In this document: positions 41,197-50,319 of the stretch, piece after piece | How positions within the stretch are numbered: position 1 is the first letter of the stretch | How the letters are laid out: each line of letters starts with the position of its first letter | Source: Adhaeribacter aquaticus DSM 16391 | GTDB lineage: Bacteria > Bacteroidota > Bacteroidia > Cytophagales > Hymenobacteraceae | NCBI RefSeq assembly: GCF_000473365.1 | Contig: NZ_KI421517.1 | Coordinates: 310,001-374,000 of the forward strand | DNA: 64,000 nt | Direction of reading: 5' to 3' | Program-made: the position numbers and the translations under genes | The notes under the pieces: generated by a model | What the model saw: the letters and a program-made list of their open reading frames with translations, nothing else | What the model was told of the DNA's origin: nothing | Databases searched by the model: none

Positions 41197-41748
41197 TTAC
41201 CAATTATGAAGAGCCCGCAAATGAGTAATATGAGCCAGATGATGTTTACCATGCCAGGCGTAAATACCGGCTGCCTTGATTAAGATAGTCTTACCGGATG
41301 CAGGGTGGTGAAAGCTCTTTTGCCATTGATCTGAAGTAAGCGCCCGCAAAATTTTAATCCATCTGTAGTGCACTGCCTCCAACAATACCAGTGAAACTTC
41401 TACCGGCTCTTTGCTATCTGGTAATTCAGCCCATAAATGCTCTTCGTAAGGCTTAATAGTGGGGTTTTCTTCGGTCAAAGCTAGTTTAAACCGGATATAG
41501 CTATTCATGTGGCTGTCTGCCACATGATGAACCACCTGCCTTACCGTCCAGCCTCCCGGACGATAAGGGGTGTCTAATTGTTCATCTGAAAGATTTTCTA
41601 CCGCCTGACGCATTTGCGCCGGAAGCAATTCTATGTCCTGTAAATACGCTTGCAATTCCAGTGAAGTAATTTCATCAGGTGCAGTATATTGACCAATCGG
41701 ATAGCGTAGCATATCTAACTGTACCGTGTCAATAGAATTTATAGCCAT
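41197..41748 (-). CDS. DinB/YfiT-type putative metal-dependent hydrolase
   Basis: 183 residues of the DinB four-helix fold. The metal site histidines are visible in [10 protein letters not shown] (about 70-79) and HGKHHLAHI (about 163-171). The N-terminal [12 protein letters not shown] resembles Bacillus YfiT, a bacillithiol-S-transferase-like protein. Bacteroidota are reported to make bacillithiol in some lineages, so a thiol-conjugation role is possible but unproven. It begins 15 bases after the glycogen synthase gene stops, so the two are cotranscribed despite no obvious functional link. Confidence 0.82.
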   Translation of the reverse strand: MAINSIDTVQLDMLRYPIGQYTAPDEITSLELQAYLQDIELLPAQMRQAVENLSDEQLDTPYRPGGWTVRQVVHHVADSHMNSYIRFKLALTEENPTIKPYEEHLWAELPDSKEPVEVSLVLLEAVHYRWIKILRALTSDQWQKSFHHPASGKTILIKAAGIYAWHGKHHLAHITHLRALHNW

Positions 41749-41763
41749 ATATCAGGTTATTGG

Positions 41764-43602
41764 TTAAAGTGGCTTTTCAAGTACCAAGCCGTAAGCTTTG
41801 TTATAATATTTGGTTAAGTTTTTCCAATCAAATTCTTCTGAAGAACTTTCCACCTGATTTCTTAACGAAATTCTTTCCCGCTGACTTAGCTGCACATAAT
41901 CAAATAAGAAATCAGTAAGTTGGGTTACTGCATCATTAAAACTCCGGTTCCGGCGCTTCACCACCAAAATACCTCGTTCTTCCTTATCCGACATTTTATT
42001 TACAACATAGTCTCCGAAGCCAGAAAGGTCGCTGGTTACTGCTGGTATACCCCGGGCAATACACTCTAATGGCGTATAACCCCAAGGTTCGTAATAGCTT
42101 GGGAAAATACCTAAATGGCAACCCCGTACAAACTGGCCATAATCTAAGCCAAATAGTGGGTTGGTTACCGAAATAAAATCCGGATGGTAAACAATTTTAA
42201 CTTTATCATGAGCATTGTTAACCAGATTGGCTGAACGCAGGAAGTTTAATATTTCGTCAGACTGATCGTTAACTAGATTATGGGTTACAATAGGTGGCAA
42301 TTGCCTGGTTTTCCAGAATTGTAGGGTCCGCCGGTAACGTAATTGCCAATAATCATCTACAAAATCATTCAGATAAGGCAGCTTAAAGTCGGTACTGGAG
42401 GCAGCTGAGTAAAACAATTTCTTACCAATTTCTTTCTGAATAGCCGTAGTGGTTTCCCGTATTTCCTCCATCATCGCCCGCGATTGCAATACAGCCGGAT
42501 TAATAGAATGGAAAGGCTGCTTGGTAACAAAAAACATAACTACTGTTTTTTTAATACCCGCCTGCTGCATCCGATAATTTAATCGCGCCAATGCTTCCAG
42601 GGTAATATCAAAACCTTTATTCCGGTATTCATACCGGCCTGAGGTAAAGAAATAAAGTGTATTATCTAAATCAAAAGGATAACTCTGAAAAAAATGCGCC
42701 ATCGAAAACTGATGAATTTTTTCTTTGTAACGCTGGTGCAGGTTCTGAAACTCGTGTAATGCAATAAAGCGCTGAATATTTAATCCGTTAGGCAAAATAA
42801 CATCTGGTATTCTGTCGAGCAAAAATGTACATTCTCTCGCTGTTACTTCACTAACTGTCGAGAAAATATGCGAACCATGCGCAGCTGCCCGTTCAATCCT
42901 GACAGCTGTTTCAATGTTAAAATGAATAGATTCTTTTAACCAGTCTATGGATGTGAGATGATCATAAAAATACGGATCATTCATGGCCAGGTAACGCCCC
43001 AGCATAGTGGCATGGGTTGTAAAAACAATGCGCAGGTCTGTCCGCTCCCGGCGTAGGTCCGGAATAGCCGTACCTACCATCCACTCGTGAAAATGAGCAA
43101 TTACTCTTTCTTTAGTAATACCCGGATCTACTAACTGCTGTAAAAAAATTTTAGCCAGATAACCAAATGCCTCTACCTGGTTTAACAGATCGTCGTGGCC
43201 CGGTGTGGGAATATTATGCCGATCCCATAAAGAAAATTTAATCTCCTCTAAGCGATCGTATACACTATAAGGATTTAAAAGCACCACCAAAGGCTTACCG
43301 GTAACTAACCAATAACCAAAATGCACCTCAAACCCCAGGCTGCGCATTTTTAATACCGCCTGGCCAAATGGACTGTTGTAATCATCCGTAGGTTCAAATT
43401 CAGCCTGCGCATTATTATGAAAGTATGGCCCGATAAGGCAATAACAGTCGCCCCAGGTATCCATCATGGAGGGCACTTTAGACCGAATTACTGTATATAT
43501 ACCTCCTACCTGGTTACAAACCTCCCATGCAATTTCTGTTAATAAGGCGTTTTCTGTAACTTTAGGTTTTGACTTCGCGATGTTGAAACTATTCTCTGCC
43601 AC
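41764..43602 (-). CDS. Glycogen synthase, GT3 (eukaryotic-type)
   Basis: 612 residues. The N-terminal ALLTEIAWEVCNQVGGIYTV and later FTTHATMLGRYLAMNDPYFYD match the GT3 family typical of fungal and animal glycogen synthases. The E-x7-E motif of the donor site is Glu505 and Glu513 in YEPWGYTPLE, followed by RGIPAVTSDLSGFGDYV. GT3 enzymes extend glycogen from UDP-glucose in eukaryotes; donor use in Bacteroidota is not settled. The arginine cluster RYRRT (about residue 424) may relate to the regulatory arginine helix of the eukaryotic enzyme. Together with the GH13_8 branching enzyme it forms a eukaryotic-like glycogen set. Confidence 0.93.
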   Translation of the reverse strand: MAENSFNIAKSKPKVTENALLTEIAWEVCNQVGGIYTVIRSKVPSMMDTWGDCYCLIGPYFHNNAQAEFEPTDDYNSPFGQAVLKMRSLGFEVHFGYWLVTGKPLVVLLNPYSVYDRLEEIKFSLWDRHNIPTPGHDDLLNQVEAFGYLAKIFLQQLVDPGITKERVIAHFHEWMVGTAIPDLRRERTDLRIVFTTHATMLGRYLAMNDPYFYDHLTSIDWLKESIHFNIETAVRIERAAAHGSHIFSTVSEVTARECTFLLDRIPDVILPNGLNIQRFIALHEFQNLHQRYKEKIHQFSMAHFFQSYPFDLDNTLYFFTSGRYEYRNKGFDITLEALARLNYRMQQAGIKKTVVMFFVTKQPFHSINPAVLQSRAMMEEIRETTTAIQKEIGKKLFYSAASSTDFKLPYLNDFVDDYWQLRYRRTLQFWKTRQLPPIVTHNLVNDQSDEILNFLRSANLVNNAHDKVKIVYHPDFISVTNPLFGLDYGQFVRGCHLGIFPSYYEPWGYTPLECIARGIPAVTSDLSGFGDYVVNKMSDKEERGILVVKRRNRSFNDAVTQLTDFLFDYVQLSQRERISLRNQVESSSEEFDWKNLTKYYNKAYGLVLEKPL

Positions 43603-43765
43603 AGCTATAATGGGTTGGTGAATAATATTTTGATTTAAATATATAGAATTGCTTTTATTCTATATCATTTGTCTCCGGTTTATAACGGGAAAAAGATTTT
43701 TCCGATCAAATTATTACCCACTAAATCAGAAAAATAATTTACATTTTTTCTTTAGCTGAAAAATA

Positions 43766-44380
43766 TTAGAAAAGTCCGAATAATTCTACCTGAATCTTAT
43801 TGATAATAAAGCCCATATCTTCAGGATTGGCCACAAAATCCAGGTTGTTTACATCAATTACAAGTAGTTTACCTAAATCATAGGTTTTCATCCAACTTTC
43901 GTAATGCTCATTTAGGTGGCGAAGGTAATCTAAACGAATATTGCTTTCGTAATCGCGGCCTCGCTTTTCTATTTGTCCAATCAGCTTTGGTAAATCAGCT
44001 TTTAAGTATATCATTAAATCGGGAGGTTTTACCATACTTATTATAGATTGGAAGATTCCATAATAATTATCATAATCCCGCTGACTCATTAAACCAGACT
44101 GGTGAAGGTTTTTGGCGAATATGTAAGCATCCTCGTAAATAGTCCGATCCTGAATAATCGGCCTGGTACTTTGGTTTATGTTTTTTACCTGCTGAAAGCG
44201 GCTGTTCAGGAAATAAATTTGCAAGTGGAATGCCCAACGGGGCATATCTTCATAGAAATCCTTCAGGTAAGGGTTATTATCTACTGCCTCCAGAAATAAA
44301 TCCCAATTAAAATGCTGTGCTAATTTTTGTGCTAAAGTTGTTTTTCCGGCTCCTATATTACCGACAATGGCAATGTGCAT
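43766..44380 (-). CDS. Deoxynucleoside kinase (dNK/dGK family)
   Basis: 204 residues. The P-loop is GNIGAGKTTL (7-16). The substrate-site Glu is in LFLEAVDNNPYL, and QDRTIYEDAYIFA (about 81-93) gives the DRS-like and Glu residues used for deoxyribonucleosides. KADLPKLIGQIEKRGRDYE is the typical LID region. It salvages deoxynucleosides by phosphorylation. It lies 220 bases after nadD on the same strand, with no gene between. The exact substrate (dA, dG or dC) cannot be decided. Confidence 0.9.
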   Translation of the reverse strand: MHIAIVGNIGAGKTTLAQKLAQHFNWDLFLEAVDNNPYLKDFYEDMPRWAFHLQIYFLNSRFQQVKNINQSTRPIIQDRTIYEDAYIFAKNLHQSGLMSQRDYDNYYGIFQSIISMVKPPDLMIYLKADLPKLIGQIEKRGRDYESNIRLDYLRHLNEHYESWMKTYDLGKLLVIDVNNLDFVANPEDMGFIINKIQVELFGLF

Positions 44381-44600
44381 ACGCTCTAAAATATTTAAAG
44401 CTGCAAGTTACTTATTTTTAAACCATAGTTTACGAACCAGCACATCCTGTTTTACCTCTTCCATTCATAAAACATTAAAGAATAGCCATCTAAATTATAG
44501 TCAGACTTAAATAAGCGGTAGTATCTTTGATTAAATGTTTATAGCCAGCAAATGCGTTTATCTGGTTAATTTTAAGACAGGGTTTACCATTTACAGGATA

Positions 44601-45173
44601 TTAAACCCAAAATCTCTTCTGGTGAATATACTGTTCGACTACTTCAGGCACCATATAAGTAATAGACTTATTAGCTCGCACACAATCCCGGATAAGAGTA
44701 GCAGAAATATCCAGCAGGGGCGCCGGTATAAACTTTATTTTTGGATGATTTTTTAAGGGTGATTCCGGGTTGCCGGAGCGGGGGTAAACATAAACTTCAA
44801 AAAAATCTAGTATACGTTCGTAGTTTTTCCATTTAGGAAAAGATGGAAGGTTATCTTCCCCAATAATCAGGACAAACTGGTAGGCGGGGTACTTATCTTG
44901 TAAATAAGTAAGCGAATCAATGGTATAACTAGGTTTAGGCATTTTGAATTCAATATCCGAAATACCTAACCGGTCATTTTTATCAATGGCTAAGGAAACC
45001 ATGTGCAGCCTGTCAAATTCATGTAAAAGGCTACTACTGGCTTTAAAAGGATTCTGAGGAGATACAACGTACCAGACGGCACTTAGATCGGTATTATAAG
45101 CCATGTAATTACCCAGAATTAAATGGCCCATATGCACTGGATTGAAAGAGCCGAACAGCAGCCCTACTTTCAT
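44601..45173 (-). CDS. nadD: Nicotinate-nucleotide adenylyltransferase
   Basis: Converts nicotinate mononucleotide and ATP to deamido-NAD in NAD biosynthesis, 190 residues. The nucleotidyl transferase motif GSFNPVHMGHL is at residues 8-18, and the C-terminal ISATLIRDCVR corresponds to the ISxTxIR motif. The start ATG overlaps the gmk stop by four bases (ATGA), so translation is coupled. The gmk-nadD pair is common in Bacteroidota. Confidence 0.96.
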   Translation of the reverse strand: MKVGLLFGSFNPVHMGHLILGNYMAYNTDLSAVWYVVSPQNPFKASSSLLHEFDRLHMVSLAIDKNDRLGISDIEFKMPKPSYTIDSLTYLQDKYPAYQFVLIIGEDNLPSFPKWKNYERILDFFEVYVYPRSGNPESPLKNHPKIKFIPAPLLDISATLIRDCVRANKSITYMVPEVVEQYIHQKRFWV

Positions 45174-45754
45174 CCGAAAACTTCGTCGTCAGCTAAAAAT
45201 TTATTAACTAATTCCTCAGCTTCCTGAAATGCATCCTGTAGGTTTTCATTTACAATTACCGCATCAAATTTGTCTTCGAAGCTTAACTCAAACTTAGCTT
45301 TGAATATTCTACTGGAAATACTGGAGGCTGAATCGGTGGCCCGGGCTTCTAACCGCTGGGCCAGTGCCTCAATAGAAGGAGGCTTTACAAAAATAGCTAA
45401 AGCACGCTCTTTGTAATATTCTTTAATTTTTAACCCACCTTTTACATCCACATCCAGAATTACATGCTTGCCCTCACTCCAGATACGTTCAATTTCAGAT
45501 TTTAATGTACCATAAAAAGCGCCTTCATACACTTCTTCCCATTCTACAAAGGCATCCTGCTCAATTCGTTTGCGAAATTCTTCGGGGGTAATAAAATAAT
45601 AATCTTTACCGTTTTCTTCAGCACGACCTCGTTTATCGCGGGTACAGGCTGATATAGAAAAGCTTAGCTTCGGATTAGTATTAAGAAGGTGTTTTACAAT
45701 GGTAGTTTTACCGGCTCCGGAGGGAGCTGTGAATAAAATTATTTTGCCTTGCAT
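45170..45754 (-). CDS. gmk: Guanylate kinase
   Basis: Phosphorylates GMP to GDP, 194 residues. The P-loop APSGAGKTT is at 10-18, followed by the GMP-binding segments SACTRDKRGRAEENGKDYYF and VDVKGGLKIK. It begins 6 bases after the anti-sigma factor gene and overlaps nadD by four bases. It is therefore part of a four-gene transcript led by an ECF sigma factor. Confidence 0.97.
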   Translation of the reverse strand: MQGKIILFTAPSGAGKTTIVKHLLNTNPKLSFSISACTRDKRGRAEENGKDYYFITPEEFRKRIEQDAFVEWEEVYEGAFYGTLKSEIERIWSEGKHVILDVDVKGGLKIKEYYKERALAIFVKPPSIEALAQRLEARATDSASSISSRIFKAKFELSFEDKFDAVIVNENLQDAFQEAEELVNKFLADDEVFG

Positions 45755-45760
45755 CAGGGG

Positions 45761-46042
45761 TTAGGCTGTAGCGTGTATAACAGATTTAATAGAAGTGAGT
45801 AATCTAGAAGGGACTGCTTTACGTTGTATACTATCTTTCAATACTTCTTTTAGGCGCTGGTGTTTCTCATGTTCAGAAAAGCATTCTTTACAGGTTTCTA
45901 CATGCGTAAAAAAGTAATTTTTATCCTCGTGGGTAGCTTCTCCATCCACAATCATGTCCAGTAGCGAAACTATTTTTTCACAATCGGGGGTGGCCCATTG
46001 CTTCTTAGATACCTGATTAAGATGCGTAGCGGTTGACTTCAT
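45761..46042 (-). CDS. Anti-sigma factor with zinc-binding (ZAS-like) motif
   Basis: 93 residues. Cys21, His47, Cys51 and Cys54 (THVETCKEC) give the H-x3-C-x2-C pattern of zinc-binding anti-sigma factors such as RsrA. No membrane segment is visible, so it is a soluble, possibly redox-responsive, regulator. It lies 11 bases downstream of the ECF sigma gene, whose product it presumably binds. That partnership is inferred from position and motif. Confidence 0.8.
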   Translation of the reverse strand: MKSTATHLNQVSKKQWATPDCEKIVSLLDMIVDGEATHEDKNYFFTHVETCKECFSEHEKHQRLKEVLKDSIQRKAVPSRLLTSIKSVIHATA

Positions 46043-46053
46043 ACTAAAAAAAT

Positions 46054-46656
46054 TTATTCTTCATCATTATTATAACCCATTGTTTTGGCATAATTTTCTA
46101 ATTTCTCTTTTAGAAAATTACGTGCCCGGTGCAGGCGAGACCGAACTGTTCCAATAGGAATATCCAGGATCTTCGCCATTTCCTCGTAAGTAAAACCTTC
46201 TAAATCGCAAAGAATGATTACGGTTCTAAAATCAACGGGTAAAGAATTAAGCGCACTCGCTACCTCATCTCCTATTAATTCCTGCACACTCTGGGAGCGC
46301 ATATCCGATGTAGAAGCAATCTCTGCATCGTTATCGTTCCCTTCAGTGTTGTAGTAACTTTCAACTTCACTGTAATCGACCTTAGCCGGTTGTTTACTCT
46401 TCTTTCTGAAATCGTTAATAAACGAATTCTTCAGTATCCGGAACAGCCAGGCCTTAGCATTAGTTCCTTGCTCGAAATATTCGAAGAACCGGTACGCCTT
46501 CAGGTAGGTTTCCTGTACCAGGTCATTCGCATCGTCTTCGTCTAATGTCAGTCGGAAGGCAAAGTTGTACAACGAATCGATAATGGGCAAAAGCTCCGCT
46601 TCGAATCGTGAATCTTTTTCTTCCTTACTGAGTTGACTACCTCTTTGGTCGCTCAT
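46054..46656 (-). CDS. ECF-type RNA polymerase sigma factor
   Basis: 200 residues of the sigma-70 family, ECF group. Region 2 is DEDDANDLVQETYLKAYRFF (about 40-60) with the -10-recognition helix KAWLFRILKNSFINDFR. Region 4 is ALNSLPVDFRTVIILCDLEG...YEEMAKILDIPIGTVRSRLHRAR (about 135-185). It is close to the SigH/RpoE-like group that pairs with zinc-binding anti-sigma factors. It leads the transcript sigma, anti-sigma, gmk, nadD. A motif shared with the DUF4136 gene upstream region lies about 45 bases before its start and may be its own target. Confidence 0.93.
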   Translation of the reverse strand: MSDQRGSQLSKEEKDSRFEAELLPIIDSLYNFAFRLTLDEDDANDLVQETYLKAYRFFEYFEQGTNAKAWLFRILKNSFINDFRKKSKQPAKVDYSEVESYYNTEGNDNDAEIASTSDMRSQSVQELIGDEVASALNSLPVDFRTVIILCDLEGFTYEEMAKILDIPIGTVRSRLHRARNFLKEKLENYAKTMGYNNDEE

Positions 46657-46951
46657 CTAGATCACTATGTACAATTGATAGTTTTATTTTGACAGACACC
46701 TATACGCAAATCTAGAAAAAATATATAACATGGCTAATACTTTTATTATAGCTCATACATATTCTCCTGGATTAAAACCGAATAAAGTTTCGTATAGGTT
46801 ATTGTTTATGGCTGTTTTATACGAATAAAGTAACTGTTGTTGCTATATTATTTAGCTACATTCGTTAATTTCTCTTAAATTTTATATTTGTTCTCCATAT
46901 TTGTAAAAAGTTTGACTCACCTACACTTCAAGATACTATAGTTATTTCTCC
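46657..46951. promoter_or_regulatory. Divergent regulatory region with repeated motif
   Basis: The 295 bases between the ECF sigma gene and a GT2 gene hold three notable items. ACCTATACGCAA lies at 46697-46708 (it reads TTGCGTATAGGT toward the sigma gene). A near match, TTTCGTATAGGT, lies at 46788-46799 in the plus orientation. A direct repeat CGAATAAAGT lies at 46779-46788 and 46822-46831. An ECF -10-like CGTATA core is a plausible reading. No -35 could be fixed with confidence. Confidence 0.4.
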
Positions 46952-47707
46952 ATGCAGTTACTCACGGCAATTATTCTTACTAAAAACGAAGAAGCAAATA
47001 TTGCCGAAGCAATAAAAAGTGTAAGCTGGGCTAATGAAATAATAATTGTCGATTCTTTTAGCACAGACGCTACCCTGGCTATTGCCAAACAGTTTCCAGT
47101 TAAAATATTACAGAGAACTTTTGATACCCATGCCCGTCAAAAAAACTGGGCTATACAACAGGCTTCTTATAGCTGGATATTTATCTTAGATGCCGATGAG
47201 CGGGTGCCCGAAAGCTTAAAAATTGAGGTGCAAAATGTACTTAAAATAAGCTTGCCGGCAGAAACTGCCTTTTGGATTGGTCGTCAAAACTATTTTATGG
47301 GGCAGTTGGTACGTTATTCCGGTTGGCAACATGACAGAGTAATCCGGTTATTCAGGAAAGATAGCTGCTGGTATAAAGAAGTACAAGTACACGAAGAAAT
47401 AGAAACTTCAGGAGTGGTTGGGCATTTAACACATAAGCTTGTTCATTATACCTACCATGGCTTAAGACAATATTTAGAAAAGTGGGATTATTATACCTGG
47501 TTATCGGCTCAGGATAGAGGAAAAAAAACTGAGAAAGTAACTGTTTATCATTTAGGTATTAAGCCTCTGATACGCTTCTTCCGTCATTATATATGGTTTA
47601 GGGGTTTTTTAGATGGAAAAGTAGGTTTTGTAATTAGCTATATGGCTGCCATTAGTGTGTTTATGCGTTACCTGAAACTGTGGCGCATTCAAGAAGGAGA
47701 AAAATAA
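46952..47707 (+). CDS. Glycosyltransferase family 2 (WaaE/KdtX-like)
   Basis: 251 residues. The GT2 start LTAIILTKNEEANIAEAIKSV and the metal-binding DADERVP (about 75-81) are followed by RLFRKDSCWYKEVQVHEEIE, which is shared with LPS core beta-1,4-glucosyltransferases of the WaaE/KdtX type. A C-terminal hydrophobic stretch near 220-240 suggests membrane association. It is followed after 7 bases by a GT4 gene on the same strand. A role in lipopolysaccharide or other surface glycan synthesis is likely, though the sugar is unknown. Confidence 0.88.
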   Translation: MQLLTAIILTKNEEANIAEAIKSVSWANEIIIVDSFSTDATLAIAKQFPVKILQRTFDTHARQKNWAIQQASYSWIFILDADERVPESLKIEVQNVLKISLPAETAFWIGRQNYFMGQLVRYSGWQHDRVIRLFRKDSCWYKEVQVHEEIETSGVVGHLTHKLVHYTYHGLRQYLEKWDYYTWLSAQDRGKKTEKVTVYHLGIKPLIRFFRHYIWFRGFLDGKVGFVISYMAAISVFMRYLKLWRIQEGEK

Positions 47708-47714
47708 GGGCATT

Positions 47715-48806
47715 ATGAAAATATTACATCTAAGTTCAGAAAGAACCTGGCGGGGCGGCGAACAACAAATTGCTTATTTACTGGAAGAATCAGTAAAGCA
47801 AGGCGTAAACTGTTTTGTTGCCTGCAAAAGTGGCTCTGCCTTTGAAAAGCATTGCCAAAAGCATAATATTTCCCATATAGCAGTTCCTTTCGCTAACGAA
47901 TTTGATATACTCTCGGCAAGCAAAATAAAAAAATATTGTTCTGAAAACCGGATTGATTTAATACATGCTCACAGTGCACATTCCCATGCCTTAAGTGTAT
48001 GGACCGCACTTTTAGGTAATAAAACACCTATCATACTAAGCCGGCGGGTTGATTTTCCGGTTAAAAATAATTGGTTATCACGTTTCAAATACAATTATAA
48101 AGGCATTGCTAAAATTATCTGTGTATCAGATAAAATAAAAGAGGTCATGGCCCCGGCACTGGAAAAACCGGAGAAACTGGTAACTATTCATAGCGGTATA
48201 GATTTAACCCGCTTTGAAGAAAGCAGCCGGATTGGGAAACTACACGAAGAGCTTGATTTGCCCTTAAGTACTTTTTTAATTGGAAACGTTTCGGCTATAG
48301 CTCCGCACAAAGATTACTATACATTTGTTGATACCGCTGAAATTTTGTTAAAAAATGATTTAGAGGCTAAATTCTTAATTATTGGCGAGGGTCCGTCTAG
48401 AAAGGAAATTGAGGCATATGTAGCTAACAAGAATTTGCAAAAGGAAATCTTATTTCTCGGTTTTCGGAAAGACATTCCGGATATACTGCCCGAATTAGAT
48501 GCCTTTCTTATAACTTCTGAAACGGAGGGGTTAGGCACCACCATATTAGATGCTTTTGCTTGTAAGGTGCCGGTAATAGCCACAAATGGCGGAGGCATTC
48601 CGGAAATAGTAAAATACAACCATACGGGTATGTTAGCCCAGGTAAAAGACAGCCAGATGCTGGCAACGCATTTATTGAATGTACTTACTATAGACAGCCT
48701 GCGAAGCCGGCTGGTAGCTAACGCATCCGAATTTCTAAAAGAATTTATTAAAGAGCGAACCGCCGAAAAAACCATAGCGGTTTATAAGGAAGTTTTATGG
48801 GCTTAA
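47715..48806 (+). CDS. Glycosyltransferase family 4
   Basis: 363 residues of the GT-B fold. The N-domain start has SERTWRGGEQQIAYLLEES and the acceptor loop HAHSAHSHALS. The C-domain includes LIGNVSAIAPHKDYYTFVD and the donor-binding ETEGLGTTILDAFACKVPV. It lies 7 bases after the GT2 gene, so both act in the same glycan pathway, presumably at the cell surface. A terminator follows. Confidence 0.9.
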   Translation: MKILHLSSERTWRGGEQQIAYLLEESVKQGVNCFVACKSGSAFEKHCQKHNISHIAVPFANEFDILSASKIKKYCSENRIDLIHAHSAHSHALSVWTALLGNKTPIILSRRVDFPVKNNWLSRFKYNYKGIAKIICVSDKIKEVMAPALEKPEKLVTIHSGIDLTRFEESSRIGKLHEELDLPLSTFLIGNVSAIAPHKDYYTFVDTAEILLKNDLEAKFLIIGEGPSRKEIEAYVANKNLQKEILFLGFRKDIPDILPELDAFLITSETEGLGTTILDAFACKVPVIATNGGGIPEIVKYNHTGMLAQVKDSQMLATHLLNVLTIDSLRSRLVANASEFLKEFIKERTAEKTIAVYKEVLWA

Positions 48807-48813
48807 AAGAAAA

Positions 48814-48841
48814 GAGCCAGGTAGTTCTTTCTACCTGGCTC
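48814..48841. terminator. Terminator between GT4 and ahcY genes
   Basis: Perfect 11-base stem (48814-48824 with 48831-48841), 6-base loop, between convergent genes. T-runs are weak on both sides. Confidence 0.75.
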
Positions 48842-48870
48842 CTGACTAATTATTATTGGCTTATAAGATA

Positions 48871-50178
48871 TTAATAACGATAATATTCAGGTTTAAAAGG
48901 ACCTTGTTTCTCAACACCAATGTAAGATGCTTGTTTATCACTTAATTCTTCCAGCTCCACACCTATTTTAGCTAAGTGTAAACGAGCAACTTTCTCATCT
49001 AAATGCTTAGGCAAGGTATAAACATTGTTCTCATAAGCATCACGGTTTGTCCAAAGCTCTAACTGCGCTAACACCTGGTTAGTGAAAGAATTAGACATTA
49101 CAAATGATGGGTGACCAGTTGCACAACCTAAGTTAACCAAACGACCTTCAGCTAAAATGATTACGTGCTTACCTTCTACGCTATACATATCAACCTGTGG
49201 TTTGATAGTATCCTTAGTATGACCGTAATTACCATTTAACCAAGCCATATCAATTTCGTTATCGAAGTGACCAATATTACAAACAATAGCTTTGTCTTTT
49301 AAAGCTAAGAAATGTTCGCCACGAACGATATCGCAGTTACCAGTTGCTGTAACAACAATATCCGCTTCTTTGATAGCATTTTCCATTTTACGTACAGCAA
49401 AACCATCCATGGCAGCTTGTAATGCGCAAATTGGGTCAATTTCAGTAACAATAACCCGGGCTCCAGCACCACGTAAAGAAGCAGCAGAACCTTTTCCTAC
49501 GTCGCCGTAACCGCAAACAACAGCTACTTTACCAGCCATCATCACATCAGTAGCCCGACGGATTGCATCTACTAAAGATTCCTTACAGCCGTATTTGTTA
49601 TCGAATTTAGATTTAGTTACCGAGTCGTTAATATTGATTGCCGGTAACGGAAGAGTGCCATTCTTAACGCGCTCGTATAAACGGTGTACACCAGTGGTAG
49701 TTTCTTCCGAAATACCTTTTATACCAGCTGCTAATTCCGGAAAACGGTCTAATACCATATTGGTAAGGTCACCGCCATCATCCAAAATCATGTTTAATGG
49801 CTTACGATCTTCCCCAAAGAATAAAGTTTGCTCAATACACCAGTCAAATTCTTCTTCATTCATACCTTTCCAGGCATAAACCGGAATACCAGCAGCAGCA
49901 ATAGCGGCAGCAGCATGATCCTGGGTAGAGAATATATTACAAGAAGACCAGGTAACTTCTGCACCTAGTTCAATTAAAGTTTCAATTAAAACAGCAGTTT
50001 GAATGGTCATGTGCAAGCAACCAGCAATGCGGGCACCTGCTAATGGCTTAGAAGCACCAAATTCATCCCGAATAGCCATTAATCCGGGCATTTCAGCTTC
50101 TGCCAATTTTATTTCTTTACGACCCCACTCAGCAAGTGAGATATCTTTTACTTTGTAGTTTACGAAAGTTTCAACCAT
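48871..50178 (-). CDS. ahcY: Adenosylhomocysteinase (S-adenosylhomocysteine hydrolase)
   Basis: Hydrolyses S-adenosylhomocysteine to adenosine and homocysteine, 435 residues from the chosen Met at 50178 ([14 protein letters not shown]). The NAD-binding loop [18 protein letters not shown] is intact, as are [22 protein letters not shown] and the C-terminal [10 protein letters not shown] longer frame starts at 50217, but it begins upstream of the predicted promoter boxes (50200-50230), so I prefer the internal start, which also matches the family length. No SAM or SAH riboswitch was recognised. Confidence 0.96.
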   Translation of the reverse strand: MVETFVNYKVKDISLAEWGRKEIKLAEAEMPGLMAIRDEFGASKPLAGARIAGCLHMTIQTAVLIETLIELGAEVTWSSCNIFSTQDHAAAAIAAAGIPVYAWKGMNEEEFDWCIEQTLFFGEDRKPLNMILDDGGDLTNMVLDRFPELAAGIKGISEETTTGVHRLYERVKNGTLPLPAININDSVTKSKFDNKYGCKESLVDAIRRATDVMMAGKVAVVCGYGDVGKGSAASLRGAGARVIVTEIDPICALQAAMDGFAVRKMENAIKEADIVVTATGNCDIVRGEHFLALKDKAIVCNIGHFDNEIDMAWLNGNYGHTKDTIKPQVDMYSVEGKHVIILAEGRLVNLGCATGHPSFVMSNSFTNQVLAQLELWTNRDAYENNVYTLPKHLDEKVARLHLAKIGVELEELSDKQASYIGVEKQGPFKPEYYRY

Positions 50179-50199
50179 TACTTTTATAGTTTTGAAATA

Positions 50200-50230
50200 C
50201 AAAATTACAGAAAACACTTATTAAATACAA
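50200..50230 (-). promoter_or_regulatory. Promoter of ahcY
   Basis: On the minus strand, TTG (50230-50228), 20 bases and TAATTTTG (50207-50200) match the Bacteroidota consensus. The predicted start of transcription near 50194 leaves a leader of only about 15 bases, supporting the start codon at 50178. Confidence 0.6.
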
Positions 50231-50319
50231 TGTAAATTGCTTCAACTGAGTGTTTATCAATACACACTAGTTACATATAAGTTTATTTACCAGCGTATAT
50301 TATTTAAAACAACATTTAA

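Noticed and set aside
50179-50217. Longer start for ahcY at 50217
   Set aside because: It overlaps the predicted promoter boxes, and the Met at 50178 gives the family length.
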